A stretch of 64,000 nucleotides of DNA from Gammaproteobacteria bacterium. GTDB taxonomy: Bacteria; Pseudomonadota; Gammaproteobacteria; Ga0077536. The stretch is from NCBI GenBank assembly GCA_024234975.1, contig JACKNH010000004.1, positions 62,001-126,000 on the forward strand. The letters are read 5' to 3'. This document shows, in pieces, positions 50,903-59,951 of the stretch. Under the pieces are notes generated by a model. The model ran no database searches. It was not told the origin of the DNA and saw nothing but the letters and a program-made list of their open reading frames with translations. Positions within the stretch are counted from its first letter, which is position 1. Each line of letters starts with the position of its first letter. Position numbers and translations under genes: made by a program.

Positions 50903-51575
50903 ACATTGCGTCGTGCTGGTGTCTGGCGGACTGGATTCGGCGACGGTCCTCGCCATCGCCCGCGGACGCCATCAATATTGTCACGCGCTCAGCTTTGATT
51001 ACGGACAGCGTCATCGCGCCGAACTGACAGCAGCTGCGCAGGTTGCGCAATCACTGGGCGCGTGTGAGCACCGGGTGGTGACGATAGGAATCGACGCCAT
51101 CGGCGGGTCGGCGCTGACGGATATGCGTATCGCAGTTCCGGAAACACCGACTTCCGGCATTCCGGTCACCTACGTGCCTGCGCGCAACACCGTTTTCCTG
51201 TCGCTGGCGCTGGGTTGGGCCGAAGTCATCGGCTGCGCCGATATCTATATTGGTGTCAATGCGATGGATTATTCGGGCTATCCGGATTGTCGTCCCGCCT
51301 TCATCACAGCATTTGCCCAGCTCGCCAATCTGGCGACCAGGGCGGGCGTGGAAGGCACCACACGCTTTGCCGTGCACGCGCCACTGATGGACATGCATAA
51401 GGACGACATCATCCGCGAAGGATTGTCGTTGAGGGTCGATTTCGCTCAGACCGTCTCCTGCTACCAGGCCGATGCAGCCGGCCTGGCATGCGGTCGTTGT
51501 GACAGTTGCCGGATCCGGCGTGACGGTTTTTTGAAAGCCGGCGTTGCCGACCCTACGCGATATCGGAGTGGTTGA
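50892..51575 (+). CDS. queC: 7-cyano-7-deazaguanine synthase
   Basis: A 227-residue ATP-dependent enzyme that turns CDG into preQ0. The PP-loop is VLVSGGLDSATVLAIA; YVPARNTVFLSLALGWAE follows, and the zinc site is CYQADAAGLACGRCDSCRIR with four Cys. The GTG start overlaps queE by 11 bases. Its 3' end overlaps the convergent murU gene by 23 bases. Confidence 0.97.
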   Translation: MAAEHCVVLVSGGLDSATVLAIARGRHQYCHALSFDYGQRHRAELTAAAQVAQSLGACEHRVVTIGIDAIGGSALTDMRIAVPETPTSGIPVTYVPARNTVFLSLALGWAEVIGCADIYIGVNAMDYSGYPDCRPAFITAFAQLANLATRAGVEGTTRFAVHAPLMDMHKDDIIREGLSLRVDFAQTVSCYQADAAGLACGRCDSCRIRRDGFLKAGVADPTRYRSG

Positions 51576-52239
51576 CCGCGTCCGCCGCGTGGCGCGCTTC
51601 CTCAAGACGTTCAACGGTACCGACATCAATCCACTGCCCGGTGTAGTGCTCCGCCGTCACCAAACCTTGCGCCGCGGCCCGGCGCAATAATGGGCCGAGT
51701 GGAAATTTCACCTGCTGCTGGGTCTCATCAAATAATTCCATGCGGATGACCGCAATACCGCTGTAGGTCAGCGCGTTCTCGTCCGCAAGTCCGGCCAGAT
51801 CGTCATGCAGACTGAAGTCGCCCCGCGGATTGTGTGGCGGGTTGTCGATGAGCACGATGTGCGCCAGGCCGTCGGGCGCGGTGGGCAGTGAAGCGAACGG
51901 GAAATCGGTAAAGATATCCGCATTCACGATGATGCACGGCGCCCGCCCCAGCAGCGGCTTGGCATGTGCAATACCGCCACCGGTATCGAGCGCGCCCGGC
52001 GGCTCCGGTGAATAGTACAGACGCACGCCGTAACGCGAGCCGTTACCCAGGCACTCGACGATTTGTTCGCCAAGGTAGGCATAGTTCACGATGATGTCGT
52101 GAATGCCGGCCGCGGCCAGGCGGATTACGTGATGTTCAATCAGCGTACGCTCGCCGACTTCAATCAGGGGTTTGGGACGGAACTCGGTCAAGGGCCGCAA
52201 CCGTTCGCCGCGACCGGCCGCCAGGATCATTGCCTTCAA
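51553..52239 (-). CDS. murU: MurU-like sugar-1-phosphate nucleotidyltransferase
   Basis: A 228-residue nucleotidyltransferase of the MurU/mannose-1-phosphate guanylyltransferase type: MILAAGRGERLRPLTEFRPK is the nucleotide-binding loop with the catalytic Arg and Lys, with DTGGGIAHAKPLL and WIDVGTVERLEEAR later. MurU makes UDP-MurNAc in the cell-wall recycling bypass. Start is TTG 52239, giving L-K-A-M-I, with GGAGG 10 bases upstream; the ATG two codons later is too far. Its usual kinase partner amgK is not adjacent, so a different sugar is possible. Confidence 0.88.
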   Translation of the reverse strand: MKAMILAAGRGERLRPLTEFRPKPLIEVGERTLIEHHVIRLAAAGIHDIIVNYAYLGEQIVECLGNGSRYGVRLYYSPEPPGALDTGGGIAHAKPLLGRAPCIIVNADIFTDFPFASLPTAPDGLAHIVLIDNPPHNPRGDFSLHDDLAGLADENALTYSGIAVIRMELFDETQQQVKFPLGPLLRRAAAQGLVTAEHYTGQWIDVGTVERLEEARHAADAVNHSDIA

Positions 52240-52399
52240 GGCGGGATTACCTCCAACAATCTGCGCGCATTCTAGCAGGGGTTCTGGCATCATGCGGCAG
52301 TTCGTCGCGCGAACGCGACGTTACTTTTTGTGCATGGATATGCGAGGCAATGGTGCGTTGTCCCGCGCTGATACCTGACCACGATTTGTGGAAGCGGAG

Positions 52400-52909
52400 A
52401 TGGAAATACAGAATCGCGCCGCCCTGGTCCGGCTGCTGATTTGTGATGTGGATGGCACGTTGACGGACGGCAGGTTGCTGCTGGGTCCCGGGGGTGTCGA
52501 ATTCAAGCAGTTTCATGTTCACGATGGTTACGGTTTGCGCCAGGTGATGGATGCGGGCATCGAGGTTGCCATCGTTTCCGGCCGTGACAGCATCGTTGTC
52601 ACGGAGCGTATGCAGGCGTTGGGTGTCCGGTATATCCATCAAGGTGTCGGCGACAAACTCGCCGTAGTAAGCGAACTCATCAGGCAGCTGGGTTTGTCGT
52701 TGGCGCAGGTATGTTTCGTCGGCGATGATGAACCGGACGCACCGGTGATGCGCCGCGTAGGACTTGGAGTGGCGGTGGCTAATGCCCATCCGTCAGCGCT
52801 GGCGGCGGCGCACTGCCGCACTGATCTGCGCGGCGGTCATGGCGCCGTGCGCGAGGTGTGTGAACTGCTGATGCGGGCGCAACGTCCACCACGCGGGGCA
52901 GGTCATTGA
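52400..52909 (+). CDS. kdsC: KDO 8-phosphate phosphatase KdsC
   Basis: A 169-residue HAD-superfamily C0 phosphatase. Motif I is LLICDVDGTLTDGRLL, motif II AIVSGRDS and motif III VGDKLAVVSELI with FVGDDEPDAPVM. It frees KDO for LPS core. ATG 52400 is used; GTG 52388 is possible. It is followed by lptC with a 4-base TTGA overlap. The 160 bases between it and murU carry the divergent promoters. Confidence 0.95.
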   Translation: MEIQNRAALVRLLICDVDGTLTDGRLLLGPGGVEFKQFHVHDGYGLRQVMDAGIEVAIVSGRDSIVVTERMQALGVRYIHQGVGDKLAVVSELIRQLGLSLAQVCFVGDDEPDAPVMRRVGLGVAVANAHPSALAAAHCRTDLRGGHGAVREVCELLMRAQRPPRGAGH

Positions 52910-53463
52910 ATCGTTGGTTGGCGGCGCTTGCGCTGGCGTTGCTGGCGGCCCTGAGTTTCTGGCTGGCGGAACGGATAACCACCACGACCGCACCCGCTCC
53001 GGCCCTGCCACGTGTCCCCGATTACACCCTCGATGACATGGAGCGGACGCTGCTTGACGATATGGGGCAGGTGGCGCAAATCATCCGCGCCCGTCACGTA
53101 ACCCGTTATGAACGTGAGGATATTACTGAACTGGTCGCACCTTCCATGGAGCTTTACAATGACGAGGGTCAGCCCTGGCATGTCATTGCCGATGAAGGCA
53201 CGGTCACCGAGAACGGTGATTTGATTATGCTGACCGGTGCAGTGGAGATATGGCGGCTGGATGCCGCAGGACAACGCGAGCTGGAGATCAGGACAACCGG
53301 TTTGCGCGTTTTGCCTGATGAACAATTCGCTGAATCCGCAACTCTAACGACAATTACGACGCCAGACAGCGTGACCCGGTCCATAGGGATGCGCGCGGAT
53401 CTGGCGACCAGACGTGTGGAATTGCTGGAACAGGTTAGAACCCGATATGAAAAAGCTGATTGA
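52906..53463 (+). CDS. lptC: LPS export protein LptC
   Basis: A 185-residue bitopic protein: one N-terminal helix (WLAALALALLAALSFWLAE) and a periplasmic beta-jellyroll (LVAPSMELYNDEGQPWHVIA, IMLTGAVEIWRL). It links LptB2FG to LptA. The start is TTG 52906 overlapping the kdsC stop; its own end overlaps lptA by 17 bases. Confidence 0.93.
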   Translation: MNRWLAALALALLAALSFWLAERITTTTAPAPALPRVPDYTLDDMERTLLDDMGQVAQIIRARHVTRYEREDITELVAPSMELYNDEGQPWHVIADEGTVTENGDLIMLTGAVEIWRLDAAGQRELEIRTTGLRVLPDEQFAESATLTTITTPDSVTRSIGMRADLATRRVELLEQVRTRYEKAD

Positions 53464-53986
53464 TGCGACGTTTGCCGCCCTGTTGCTGGGCGGAAGCTGT
53501 TCCCCGCTATGGGCGCTGTCGACGGATTCCGAGCAGCCGATTGAAATTGAAGCCGATTTCGCCGAGTTGGATGAGAACGAGGGGCGGACGATCTATACCG
53601 GCAATGTGATTGTCGTCCAGGGCAGTATCCGGATGAACGGGGATCGCCTGCGGGTGAACCTCGATGACGACAATGACCTGAAGGAGGTCTTTCTGGAAGG
53701 TGAGCCGGCGGTTTTCAAACAGCGCCCGGACAATTCCGAAAATGACATCGTCGGCAATGCCCTGCTGATCGAATACCACGCCAAGGAAAACCTGCTGCAC
53801 CTGATCGATAAGGCCAGGGTGACGCGGGGTCAGGAGCTGTTCGAAGGCCACCGTATCAGCTACGACACTGATCGCAGTATCATTACTGCGCGTTCGCAGC
53901 CGCAGACAGGCGAGGGTGGTACGACCTCCGGCTCAGGCCGTGTACACGTGATTCTGCAACCCAAGAAGAAGACAACGACCGAATGA
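53447..53986 (+). CDS. lptA: LPS transport periplasmic protein LptA
   Basis: A 179-residue periplasmic protein with a signal peptide (MKKLIDATFAALLLGGSCSP, cleavage near LWA) and one jellyroll domain: QPIEIEADFAELDENEGRTI, YTGNVIVVQGSIRMNGDRLR and ARVTRGQELFEGHRISYDTD. It bridges inner and outer membranes for LPS transport. ATG 53447 starts inside lptC. Confidence 0.95.
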   Translation: MKKLIDATFAALLLGGSCSPLWALSTDSEQPIEIEADFAELDENEGRTIYTGNVIVVQGSIRMNGDRLRVNLDDDNDLKEVFLEGEPAVFKQRPDNSENDIVGNALLIEYHAKENLLHLIDKARVTRGQELFEGHRISYDTDRSIITARSQPQTGEGGTTSGSGRVHVILQPKKKTTTE

Positions 53987-54011
53987 CAATTGCCTTCGCG
54001 GCTGACCTGCC

Positions 54012-54737
54012 ATGAGTGAGCTGATCGTCAGCAATCTGGCCAAGGCATATCGTTCCCGCAAAGTGGTCAAGAATGTCAGTCTGACCGTGCGCTCGGGCGA
54101 AGCGGTCGGGCTGCTGGGACCGAACGGTGCGGGCAAGACGACCAGTTTCCATATGATTGTCGGCCTGATCCGGCCAGATGCCGGCAAAATCGAGATCGAC
54201 GGCAAGGATTTGTCCAAGGCCACGATCGACCAGCGGGCGCGCATCGGGTTGGGATATCTGCCCCAGGAAGCTTCGGTATTCCGGCGGTTGACGGTGTACG
54301 AGAACATCGCGGCGGTCCTGGAAGTCATGCCCGGCATGACCAGCGAGCAGCGCGAGCGACGAATCGAGGAATTGCTCCACCGGTTCCACATCGGCCATCT
54401 GCACGACACGTTGGGAATGGCCTTGTCCGGTGGCGAGCGTCGGCGCCTGGAAATCGCCCGGGCCCTGGCGATAGAGCCCCGTTTCATCCTGCTGGACGAG
54501 CCGTTCGCCGGTGTAGATCCCATCTCTGTGGTCGATATACAACGTATCATCGAACACCTGCGTACGCTGGATATCGGGGTGCTGATTACCGACCACAATG
54601 TCCGCGAAACCCTGGGCGTTTGCGATCGGGCTTATATCGTCAGTGATGGCGAAATTATCGCCGAGGGCACCGCGACGGATATTCTTGCCAACGAGAAGGT
54701 GCGGGACGTCTATCTGGGCGAACGCTTCACAATGTAA
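54012..54737 (+). CDS. lptB: LPS export ABC ATPase LptB
   Basis: A 241-residue ATPase: Walker A LLGPNGAGKTTSFHM, signature ALSGGERRRLEIARALAIEP, Walker B ILLDEPFAGVDP, switch His in ITDHNVRETL. It energises LPS extraction with LptF/G (not in the window). It lies 25 bases after lptA. Confidence 0.98.
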   Translation: MSELIVSNLAKAYRSRKVVKNVSLTVRSGEAVGLLGPNGAGKTTSFHMIVGLIRPDAGKIEIDGKDLSKATIDQRARIGLGYLPQEASVFRRLTVYENIAAVLEVMPGMTSEQRERRIEELLHRFHIGHLHDTLGMALSGGERRRLEIARALAIEPRFILLDEPFAGVDPISVVDIQRIIEHLRTLDIGVLITDHNVRETLGVCDRAYIVSDGEIIAEGTATDILANEKVRDVYLGERFTM

Positions 54738-54839
54738 GCATTACAGCGCTGCCGAGGCTGGCGGGCGAATGGAGTAAGCTCTCGTCAGGAAAGACAAAAA
54801 AATACATAAGCCTGAACCTGTGTTCCTGATACCTGATCA

Positions 54840-56333
54840 ATGAAACAATCGCTGCAACTCAAGCTCGGTCAGCATCTGACCATGACGCCGCAGCTGCAAC
54901 AGGCAATCCGCCTGCTGCAATTGTCGGCTACGGAGTTGAGCGTCGAGGTACAGGAAGCGTTGGACTCGAACATGATGCTCGAGCTCGACGATGGCGATGC
55001 CTCCCCGGAAGACAACTTTGAACTGTCGAGATCGCTGGCCTCGGGCAACGAAAGCCACGAGGCGGCCGGCGACGAGCAGGCTCCGTCCGAATTCGATGAT
55101 GACGGCGCCGGCGCGGTCAACAACGAATCCATTCCCGAAGATCTGCCCATCGATACCCAGTGGGACGACGTCTACGACGGCCTGGCGCCGACCGGAAGTT
55201 CATCCAGCGATGTCGAATACGACCGGTTCCGCAGCGCAAGCGAATCCCTCCAGGACCACCTGCTGTGGCAGCTCAACCTGCTTCATCTGAGCGAAACGGA
55301 CCAGGCCATCGCCGTCGCCATCATCGATGCCCTGACGCCCGACGGTTATGTCGAGTGCAGCCTTGACGATCTGCGCGCTGCGCTGGGTGAGGAACTCGCG
55401 GCCAATGTCGAAGATGACGAAATCGTGGCCGTGCTCAAGCTGGTCCAGGCCTTCGAGCCGGCCGGGGTGGCAGCGCGCAACCTGAGCGAATGTCTCCAAT
55501 TGCAGCTCCGCCAGTTGCCGGAATCAACGCCGTGGCTCGCCGAAGCCCGCGTGTTGTGCGCGGAGTACCTCGAGTCCCTGGGTAACCGTGATTACAACCA
55601 TCTGATGCGGCGGATGAAATTATCCCAGGACGACCTGCTGGCAATCATCCACCTCATACAATCACTCAACCCCCGTCCCGGTGCGGAATACAGTGACGAC
55701 CAGGCGGAATACGTGGTGCCGGATGTCTTCGTGCGCAAGTACAAGGGGACCTGGCGCGTAGAGCTGAATGCCGACGCAGTACCCCAATTGCGGGTGAACC
55801 CTCACTACGCGCGCATGATACGCCGTGCCGACTCCAGCCCGGACAATACGTCGCTGAAAGCCCACCTGCAGGAGGCGCGCTGGTTCATCAAGAGCCTGCA
55901 GAGCCGCAGCGAAACGCTGCTTAAAGTGGCAACTGCTATAGTTGAAAGACAGCAGGCGTTTCTGGAGCACGGCGAGGAAGCAATGAAGCCACTGGTGTTA
56001 CATGACATCGCTGAAATTCTGGAGATGCATGAGTCGACGATTTCCCGGGTCACCACCCGCAAGTACATGCATACGCCGCGTGGCATCTATGAGCTCAAGT
56101 ATTTCTTCTCCAGTCATGTCGGCACCGCGCTGGGTGGCGAGGCATCGTCGACAGCCATCCGTGCAGTGATCAAGAAGATGATCTCCGCCGAGAACACCAA
56201 CAAGCCGCTGAGCGACAGCAAAATCGCCAGTCTTCTTTCCAGCCAGGGCATCAATGTTGCCCGGCGCACCGTCGCCAAGTACCGCGAAGCGATGGCAATT
56301 CCGCCTTCAAATGAGCGCAAGCGTCTGGCCTGA
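54840..56333 (+). CDS. rpoN: RNA polymerase sigma-54 factor
   Basis: A 497-residue sigma-54. Region I is SLQLKLGQHLTMTPQLQQAI; region II is acidic (about residues 45-120); the core-binding and DNA-binding parts follow (LVLHDIAEILEMHESTISRV), and the RpoN box is VARRTVAKYREAM near the end. It reads promoters with -24/-12 elements with the help of enhancer-binding ATPases. No such activator lies in the window. A 102-bp gap after lptB contains an A-rich stretch. Confidence 0.98.
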   Translation: MKQSLQLKLGQHLTMTPQLQQAIRLLQLSATELSVEVQEALDSNMMLELDDGDASPEDNFELSRSLASGNESHEAAGDEQAPSEFDDDGAGAVNNESIPEDLPIDTQWDDVYDGLAPTGSSSSDVEYDRFRSASESLQDHLLWQLNLLHLSETDQAIAVAIIDALTPDGYVECSLDDLRAALGEELAANVEDDEIVAVLKLVQAFEPAGVAARNLSECLQLQLRQLPESTPWLAEARVLCAEYLESLGNRDYNHLMRRMKLSQDDLLAIIHLIQSLNPRPGAEYSDDQAEYVVPDVFVRKYKGTWRVELNADAVPQLRVNPHYARMIRRADSSPDNTSLKAHLQEARWFIKSLQSRSETLLKVATAIVERQQAFLEHGEEAMKPLVLHDIAEILEMHESTISRVTTRKYMHTPRGIYELKYFFSSHVGTALGGEASSTAIRAVIKKMISAENTNKPLSDSKIASLLSSQGINVARRTVAKYREAMAIPPSNERKRLA

Positions 56334-56367
56334 CGGAAATACCCTCGTAACCATCCTAGGAGCCTAT

Positions 56368-56691
56368 ATGCAGATTAATCTTGCTGGACAGCACGTCGAT
56401 ATCACTCCTGCATTGAAAAACTACGTGGAGGAAAAGTTGCAGCGGTTGGAGCGTCACTTCGACCATGTGGTCGACACGCACGTCGTCCTCATTGTTGAAA
56501 AGCAGAGTTGCAAGGCCGAAGCCACTGTCCACGTCAGTGGCGGCAACCTGCACGCCGAATCGTTGCACGACGATATGTACGCGGCCATCGACGGCCTTAT
56601 CGACAAGCTCGACCGCCAGGTGATCAAGCACAAGGAGAAGCGTGCCGACCACCACGCCCGCGAAGCCAACAACGCGCGCGGGGCGCAATGA
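56368..56691 (+). CDS. hpf: ribosome hibernation promoting factor (short)
   Basis: A 107-residue HPF/YhbH protein: MQINLAGQHVDITPALKNYV, KLQRLERHFDHVVDTHVVL, and the HAESLHDDMYAAIDGLIDKL segment are family marks; the C-terminus is His/Lys-rich. It dimerises 70S ribosomes into 100S in slow growth. ATG 56368 with TAGGAGCC upstream fits; it follows rpoN by 34 bases, the standard order. Confidence 0.95.
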   Translation: MQINLAGQHVDITPALKNYVEEKLQRLERHFDHVVDTHVVLIVEKQSCKAEATVHVSGGNLHAESLHDDMYAAIDGLIDKLDRQVIKHKEKRADHHAREANNARGAQ

Positions 56692-56700
56692 CGTATCGCT

Positions 56701-56737
56701 TGCGGCGGCTCGTCGGTCTTGTCCGTCAGCCGCCGCA
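56701..56737. other. hairpin in the hpf-rapZ gap
   Basis: TGCGGCGGCT (56701-56710) pairs perfectly with AGCCGCCGCA (56728-56737) around a 17-base loop. There is no T tract. It lies just after the hpf stop in a 199-bp gap where most relatives carry ptsN. It may be a Rho-dependent or mRNA-processing element. No gene or remnant is seen in the gap. Confidence 0.5.
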
Positions 56738-56890
56738 GCAAGATATCACCAGGTAATATTCAGCGCGGCCACCCGTCGCGGCCCACAACGGAACCCGGTT
56801 CGAACCAGCGGAAGACAACATAGGAAATGGCTGCCAAGCAGGCGGATTTGAACTTCCCGGGCCAGGGAATCCACGCCAGGGCCAACCTCC

Positions 56891-57766
56891 ATGACTGATA
56901 AACGCGAGCGTGGCAGGTTCATCGTTGTGTCCGGTGTTTCCGGCGCGGGCAAGACGATTGTCCTGCACGCACTCGAGGACTTCGGATTCTACTGCGTAGA
57001 CAATCTGCCCATCGGCCTGTTGACCACGTTTGCCGATGAAGTCACCCGCGGCGATATGCCGCACCTCAATGAGGTTGCCATCGGCGTAGATGCCCGTAGC
57101 CCGGAATCCAGCCTTGCCCAATTCCCCGCAACACTGGCAGCAATCCAGGAACGGGGAATTTCCGCTGAACTACTTTTTGTCAGCGCCGACGATGCGACGC
57201 TGGTCCGGCGTTTCAGCGAAACCCGGCGCCGCCACCCGCTATCCGGCGGGAATGTGTCACTGCAAAGCGCAATGCAGCGCGAACGGGCGATGTTGGAGCC
57301 GCTGCGCGAACTGGCCGACCTGTGCATCGATACGTCCGAACTCGATGTCCACAAGCTGCGCGAACTTGTCCAGGCGGAAGTTGCAAAGCGACCGCCCGGC
57401 CGCATGGCCGTACAGGTGATCTCTTTCGGCTACAAGAATGGCGTGCCGCAGGACGCCGATTTCATCTTTGATATGCGCTGCCTGCCCAATCCGCATTGGG
57501 ACCCGGCCCTGCGCGGCTTCACCGGTCGCGACCAACCGGTCATCGATTATCTTGAACAGGCGCCCATCGTCGGCGAACTGCTGGATACGCTGATCGGCTT
57601 CCTCGATTCCTGGCTGCCGCGATTCGAAGCCGGCGACCGCAGCTACATGACCATAGGTATCGGTTGCACCGGCGGCCGCCACCGCTCGGTGTTCATGGCC
57701 GAATCGATCGCGCGCCACCTGCATGCGCGCCACATCAACTGCCTGATCCGCCATCGCGACCTTTGA
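56891..57766 (+). CDS. rapZ: RNase adapter RapZ
   Basis: A 291-residue protein. Walker A is VVSGVSGAGKTIVLHAL; FYCVDNLPIGLL follows, then DAQFIFDMR-like DADFIFDMRCLPNPHWDP and the C-terminal GIGCTGGRHRSVFMAESIA. In enterics it controls GlmS via small-RNA decay; in others its role is less clear. It usually sits between ptsN and ptsH-like genes; here it follows hpf without ptsN. Confidence 0.96.
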   Translation: MTDKRERGRFIVVSGVSGAGKTIVLHALEDFGFYCVDNLPIGLLTTFADEVTRGDMPHLNEVAIGVDARSPESSLAQFPATLAAIQERGISAELLFVSADDATLVRRFSETRRRHPLSGGNVSLQSAMQRERAMLEPLRELADLCIDTSELDVHKLRELVQAEVAKRPPGRMAVQVISFGYKNGVPQDADFIFDMRCLPNPHWDPALRGFTGRDQPVIDYLEQAPIVGELLDTLIGFLDSWLPRFEAGDRSYMTIGIGCTGGRHRSVFMAESIARHLHARHINCLIRHRDL

Positions 57767-57925
57767 CGCGCCGCAGCGACACATCGCTGCCGTCCGGCGC
57801 CACGAACCTTGCAAGCGACTGTTCCGGCCGGCTTACCTGATCGCATAGCGCCTGGGCCGGGAAACCTGGCGCAAACACTTGCCCGGGAACGCGTTTCAAC
57901 GTGATTCATTTATACTGCCGGGCGT

Positions 57926-58192
57926 ATGCGAAAAAGCACAACCATCATCAATCAACTGGGCCTGCACGCCCGTGCGGCAGCAAAGCTGGTGCAGACGGCC
58001 AACGGATTCGCCAGCGAAATCACCTTGTATCGCGATGATCGGGACGCCAACGCTAAAAGCATCATGGGCGTCATGATGCTGGCGGCCCCGCGCGGAACCG
58101 TCATCGAGATTGAAGCCGAGGGGGCCGACGCCGACCAGGCGCTGGCCGCAATCCTCGCCCTGATAGAGGACCGCTTCGGAGAAGAGCAGTGA
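57926..58192 (+). CDS. ptsH: HPr-like phosphocarrier (PTS)
   Basis: An 88-residue HPr. The phosphorylated His is in QLGLHARAAAKLV (H14); DANAKSIMGVMML carries Ser45 in the position of Ser46 of HPr kinase targets. It is overlapped by ptsI (GTGA). ATG 57926 has TATACT 14 bases upstream, a possible -10 box of a nearby promoter. No EIIA or HPr kinase lies in the window. Confidence 0.95.
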   Translation: MRKSTTIINQLGLHARAAAKLVQTANGFASEITLYRDDRDANAKSIMGVMMLAAPRGTVIEIEAEGADADQALAAILALIEDRFGEEQ

Positions 58193-59943
58193 CCATAGCG
58201 CTGCGAGGAACGGGTGTTTCAAGTGGCGTCGCGATCGGCAAGGTTCATATCGTCGAGCGCAACCGCGTCGAGGTCTCCGAATACCAGGTCGCGGTGGTCG
58301 ATCTCGATAGCGAAACCCAGCGTTTCCATAATGCGATAACCATTGCCCGCCAGCAGCTGCGGGCGATTCGCGAACATATCCCGCCGGGCCTGGCGGCCGA
58401 TATTTCCGGCTTCATAGACACGCATCTGCTGATGCTGGAAGACGGTGCGATCACCCAGGAACCTGTGCGTATCATCCGTGAGCGGCATTGCAACGCCGAA
58501 TGGGCGTTGAAACTGCAGGGGGACGCACTGTCGGCGGTGTTCGACGAGATGAATGATCCCTACCTGCGGACGCGCAAGGATGATGTTCATCACGTGGTTG
58601 AGCGGGTGCAGCGGATATTGCTCAATCACGGGCCGATGCGGCACGAGTTGCCGGACAGCCGCTTGCGCGACTACATCATCTTTGCCGACGACCTGTCGCC
58701 GGCGGACACCACGATGATGGAGCATCATGGCATCGCGGCGTTCGCCACCGAATTCGGCGGCCCGACCTCGCATACCGCTATTCTTGCGCGGAGTCTCGGC
58801 ATACCGGCCATTGTCGGACTCATCAACGCCCGCGAATACGTGCGCAGCGAGGATCTGATCGTCGTGGATGGTCGTGCAGGGCTGGTCATCATCGATCCCG
58901 ATGCCGACATGCTGGCGTACTACCGCGGTCGTCAGGATCGCCGCCATCGCTATATCAAAGGCCTCGCCCGTCTGAAGGGGTTGCCGGCGCGGACACAGGA
59001 CGGCATTGACGTCAAGTTGTACGCCAACGTTGAACTGCCGCTTGAATTCGAATCGGTGAAGGAAGCCGGTGCGGAAGGGATCGGACTCTACCGTACCGAA
59101 TTCCTGTATATGAATCGCAGTGAGCCGCCGACCGAGGAAGAGCAGTTCGAGGTTTACCGGCAACTGATCGAATCAATGGCGCCTCGTCCGGTGACGATCC
59201 GCACACTGGATCTTGGCGCTGACAAACAGGTGGACGGGCACGGCAATCCACTGGAAGCCAACCCGGCGCTCGGCCTGCGCGCGGTGCGTCTGTGTCTCAA
59301 GGAGCCTTCACTGTTTCGCCCGCAGCTGCGCGCGATCATCCGGGCGTCGGTCTACGGCAACGTGAGACTGTTGATCCCGATGCTGTCGAATCTCGACGAG
59401 ATGTATCAGGTGCTCGGCACCATCGACAACATCCGCGCGACATTCTCCAATCAAGGCATCGCGTTCGACGAGAACATGAAAATCGGCGGCATGATCGAAG
59501 TGCCTGCGGCCGCACTGTGTGCCGACGCATTCGCCCGCCATATGGATTTCCTGTCGTTGGGCACCAACGACCTCATCCAGTACACAATGGCCATCGACCG
59601 GGTCAACAAGGATGTCAATTACCTGTATGACCCGCTGAACCCGGCGGTTTTACGCCTGATATCCATGACCATCAAGGCCGGCAAACGGGCGGGGATATCC
59701 GTCTCCATGTGCGGTGAAATGGCGGGAGACGAGCATTTCGTGCGTCTGCTGTTGGCGATGGGATTGAACGAGTTCAGTGTGCACCCGCGCGTGCTGCTAC
59801 AGGTCAAGCGGGTGATCCGTTCAACCTCCGTCGACGAAATTGAACGTCTGTCGCAACGCCTGTTACGTTCCCATGACGCACGGACCAGACAATCGATGCT
59901 GAATCGCATCAATGCGAACCTGGAAGCCGATATGACGGATTGA
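58189..59943 (+). CDS. ptsI: PEP-protein phosphotransferase (PTS enzyme I)
   Basis: A 584-residue enzyme I that passes phosphate from PEP to HPr. It has an HPr-binding domain, an active-site loop EFGGPTSHTAILARS (H195), a PEP-binding barrel with LYRTEFLYMNR and a second site in SVSMCGEMAGDE. Its length and lack of an N-terminal GAF domain mark it as PtsI, not PtsP (EI-Ntr). The GTG overlaps ptsH by 4 bases. The relay must serve an EIIA coded elsewhere. Confidence 0.96.
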   Translation: MTIALRGTGVSSGVAIGKVHIVERNRVEVSEYQVAVVDLDSETQRFHNAITIARQQLRAIREHIPPGLAADISGFIDTHLLMLEDGAITQEPVRIIRERHCNAEWALKLQGDALSAVFDEMNDPYLRTRKDDVHHVVERVQRILLNHGPMRHELPDSRLRDYIIFADDLSPADTTMMEHHGIAAFATEFGGPTSHTAILARSLGIPAIVGLINAREYVRSEDLIVVDGRAGLVIIDPDADMLAYYRGRQDRRHRYIKGLARLKGLPARTQDGIDVKLYANVELPLEFESVKEAGAEGIGLYRTEFLYMNRSEPPTEEEQFEVYRQLIESMAPRPVTIRTLDLGADKQVDGHGNPLEANPALGLRAVRLCLKEPSLFRPQLRAIIRASVYGNVRLLIPMLSNLDEMYQVLGTIDNIRATFSNQGIAFDENMKIGGMIEVPAAALCADAFARHMDFLSLGTNDLIQYTMAIDRVNKDVNYLYDPLNPAVLRLISMTIKAGKRAGISVSMCGEMAGDEHFVRLLLAMGLNEFSVHPRVLLQVKRVIRSTSVDEIERLSQRLLRSHDARTRQSMLNRINANLEADMTD

Positions 59944-59951
59944 GGCCGGAC

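Noticed and set aside
57865..57885. Possible sigma-54 promoter upstream of ptsH (TGGCGC...TTGCC)
   Set aside because: The spacing between the GG and GC elements is 11 bases instead of the required 10, and no enhancer-binding protein gene is near.
58219..59163. 314-codon minus-strand frame opposite ptsI
   Set aside because: Antisense shadow of a clear enzyme I gene.
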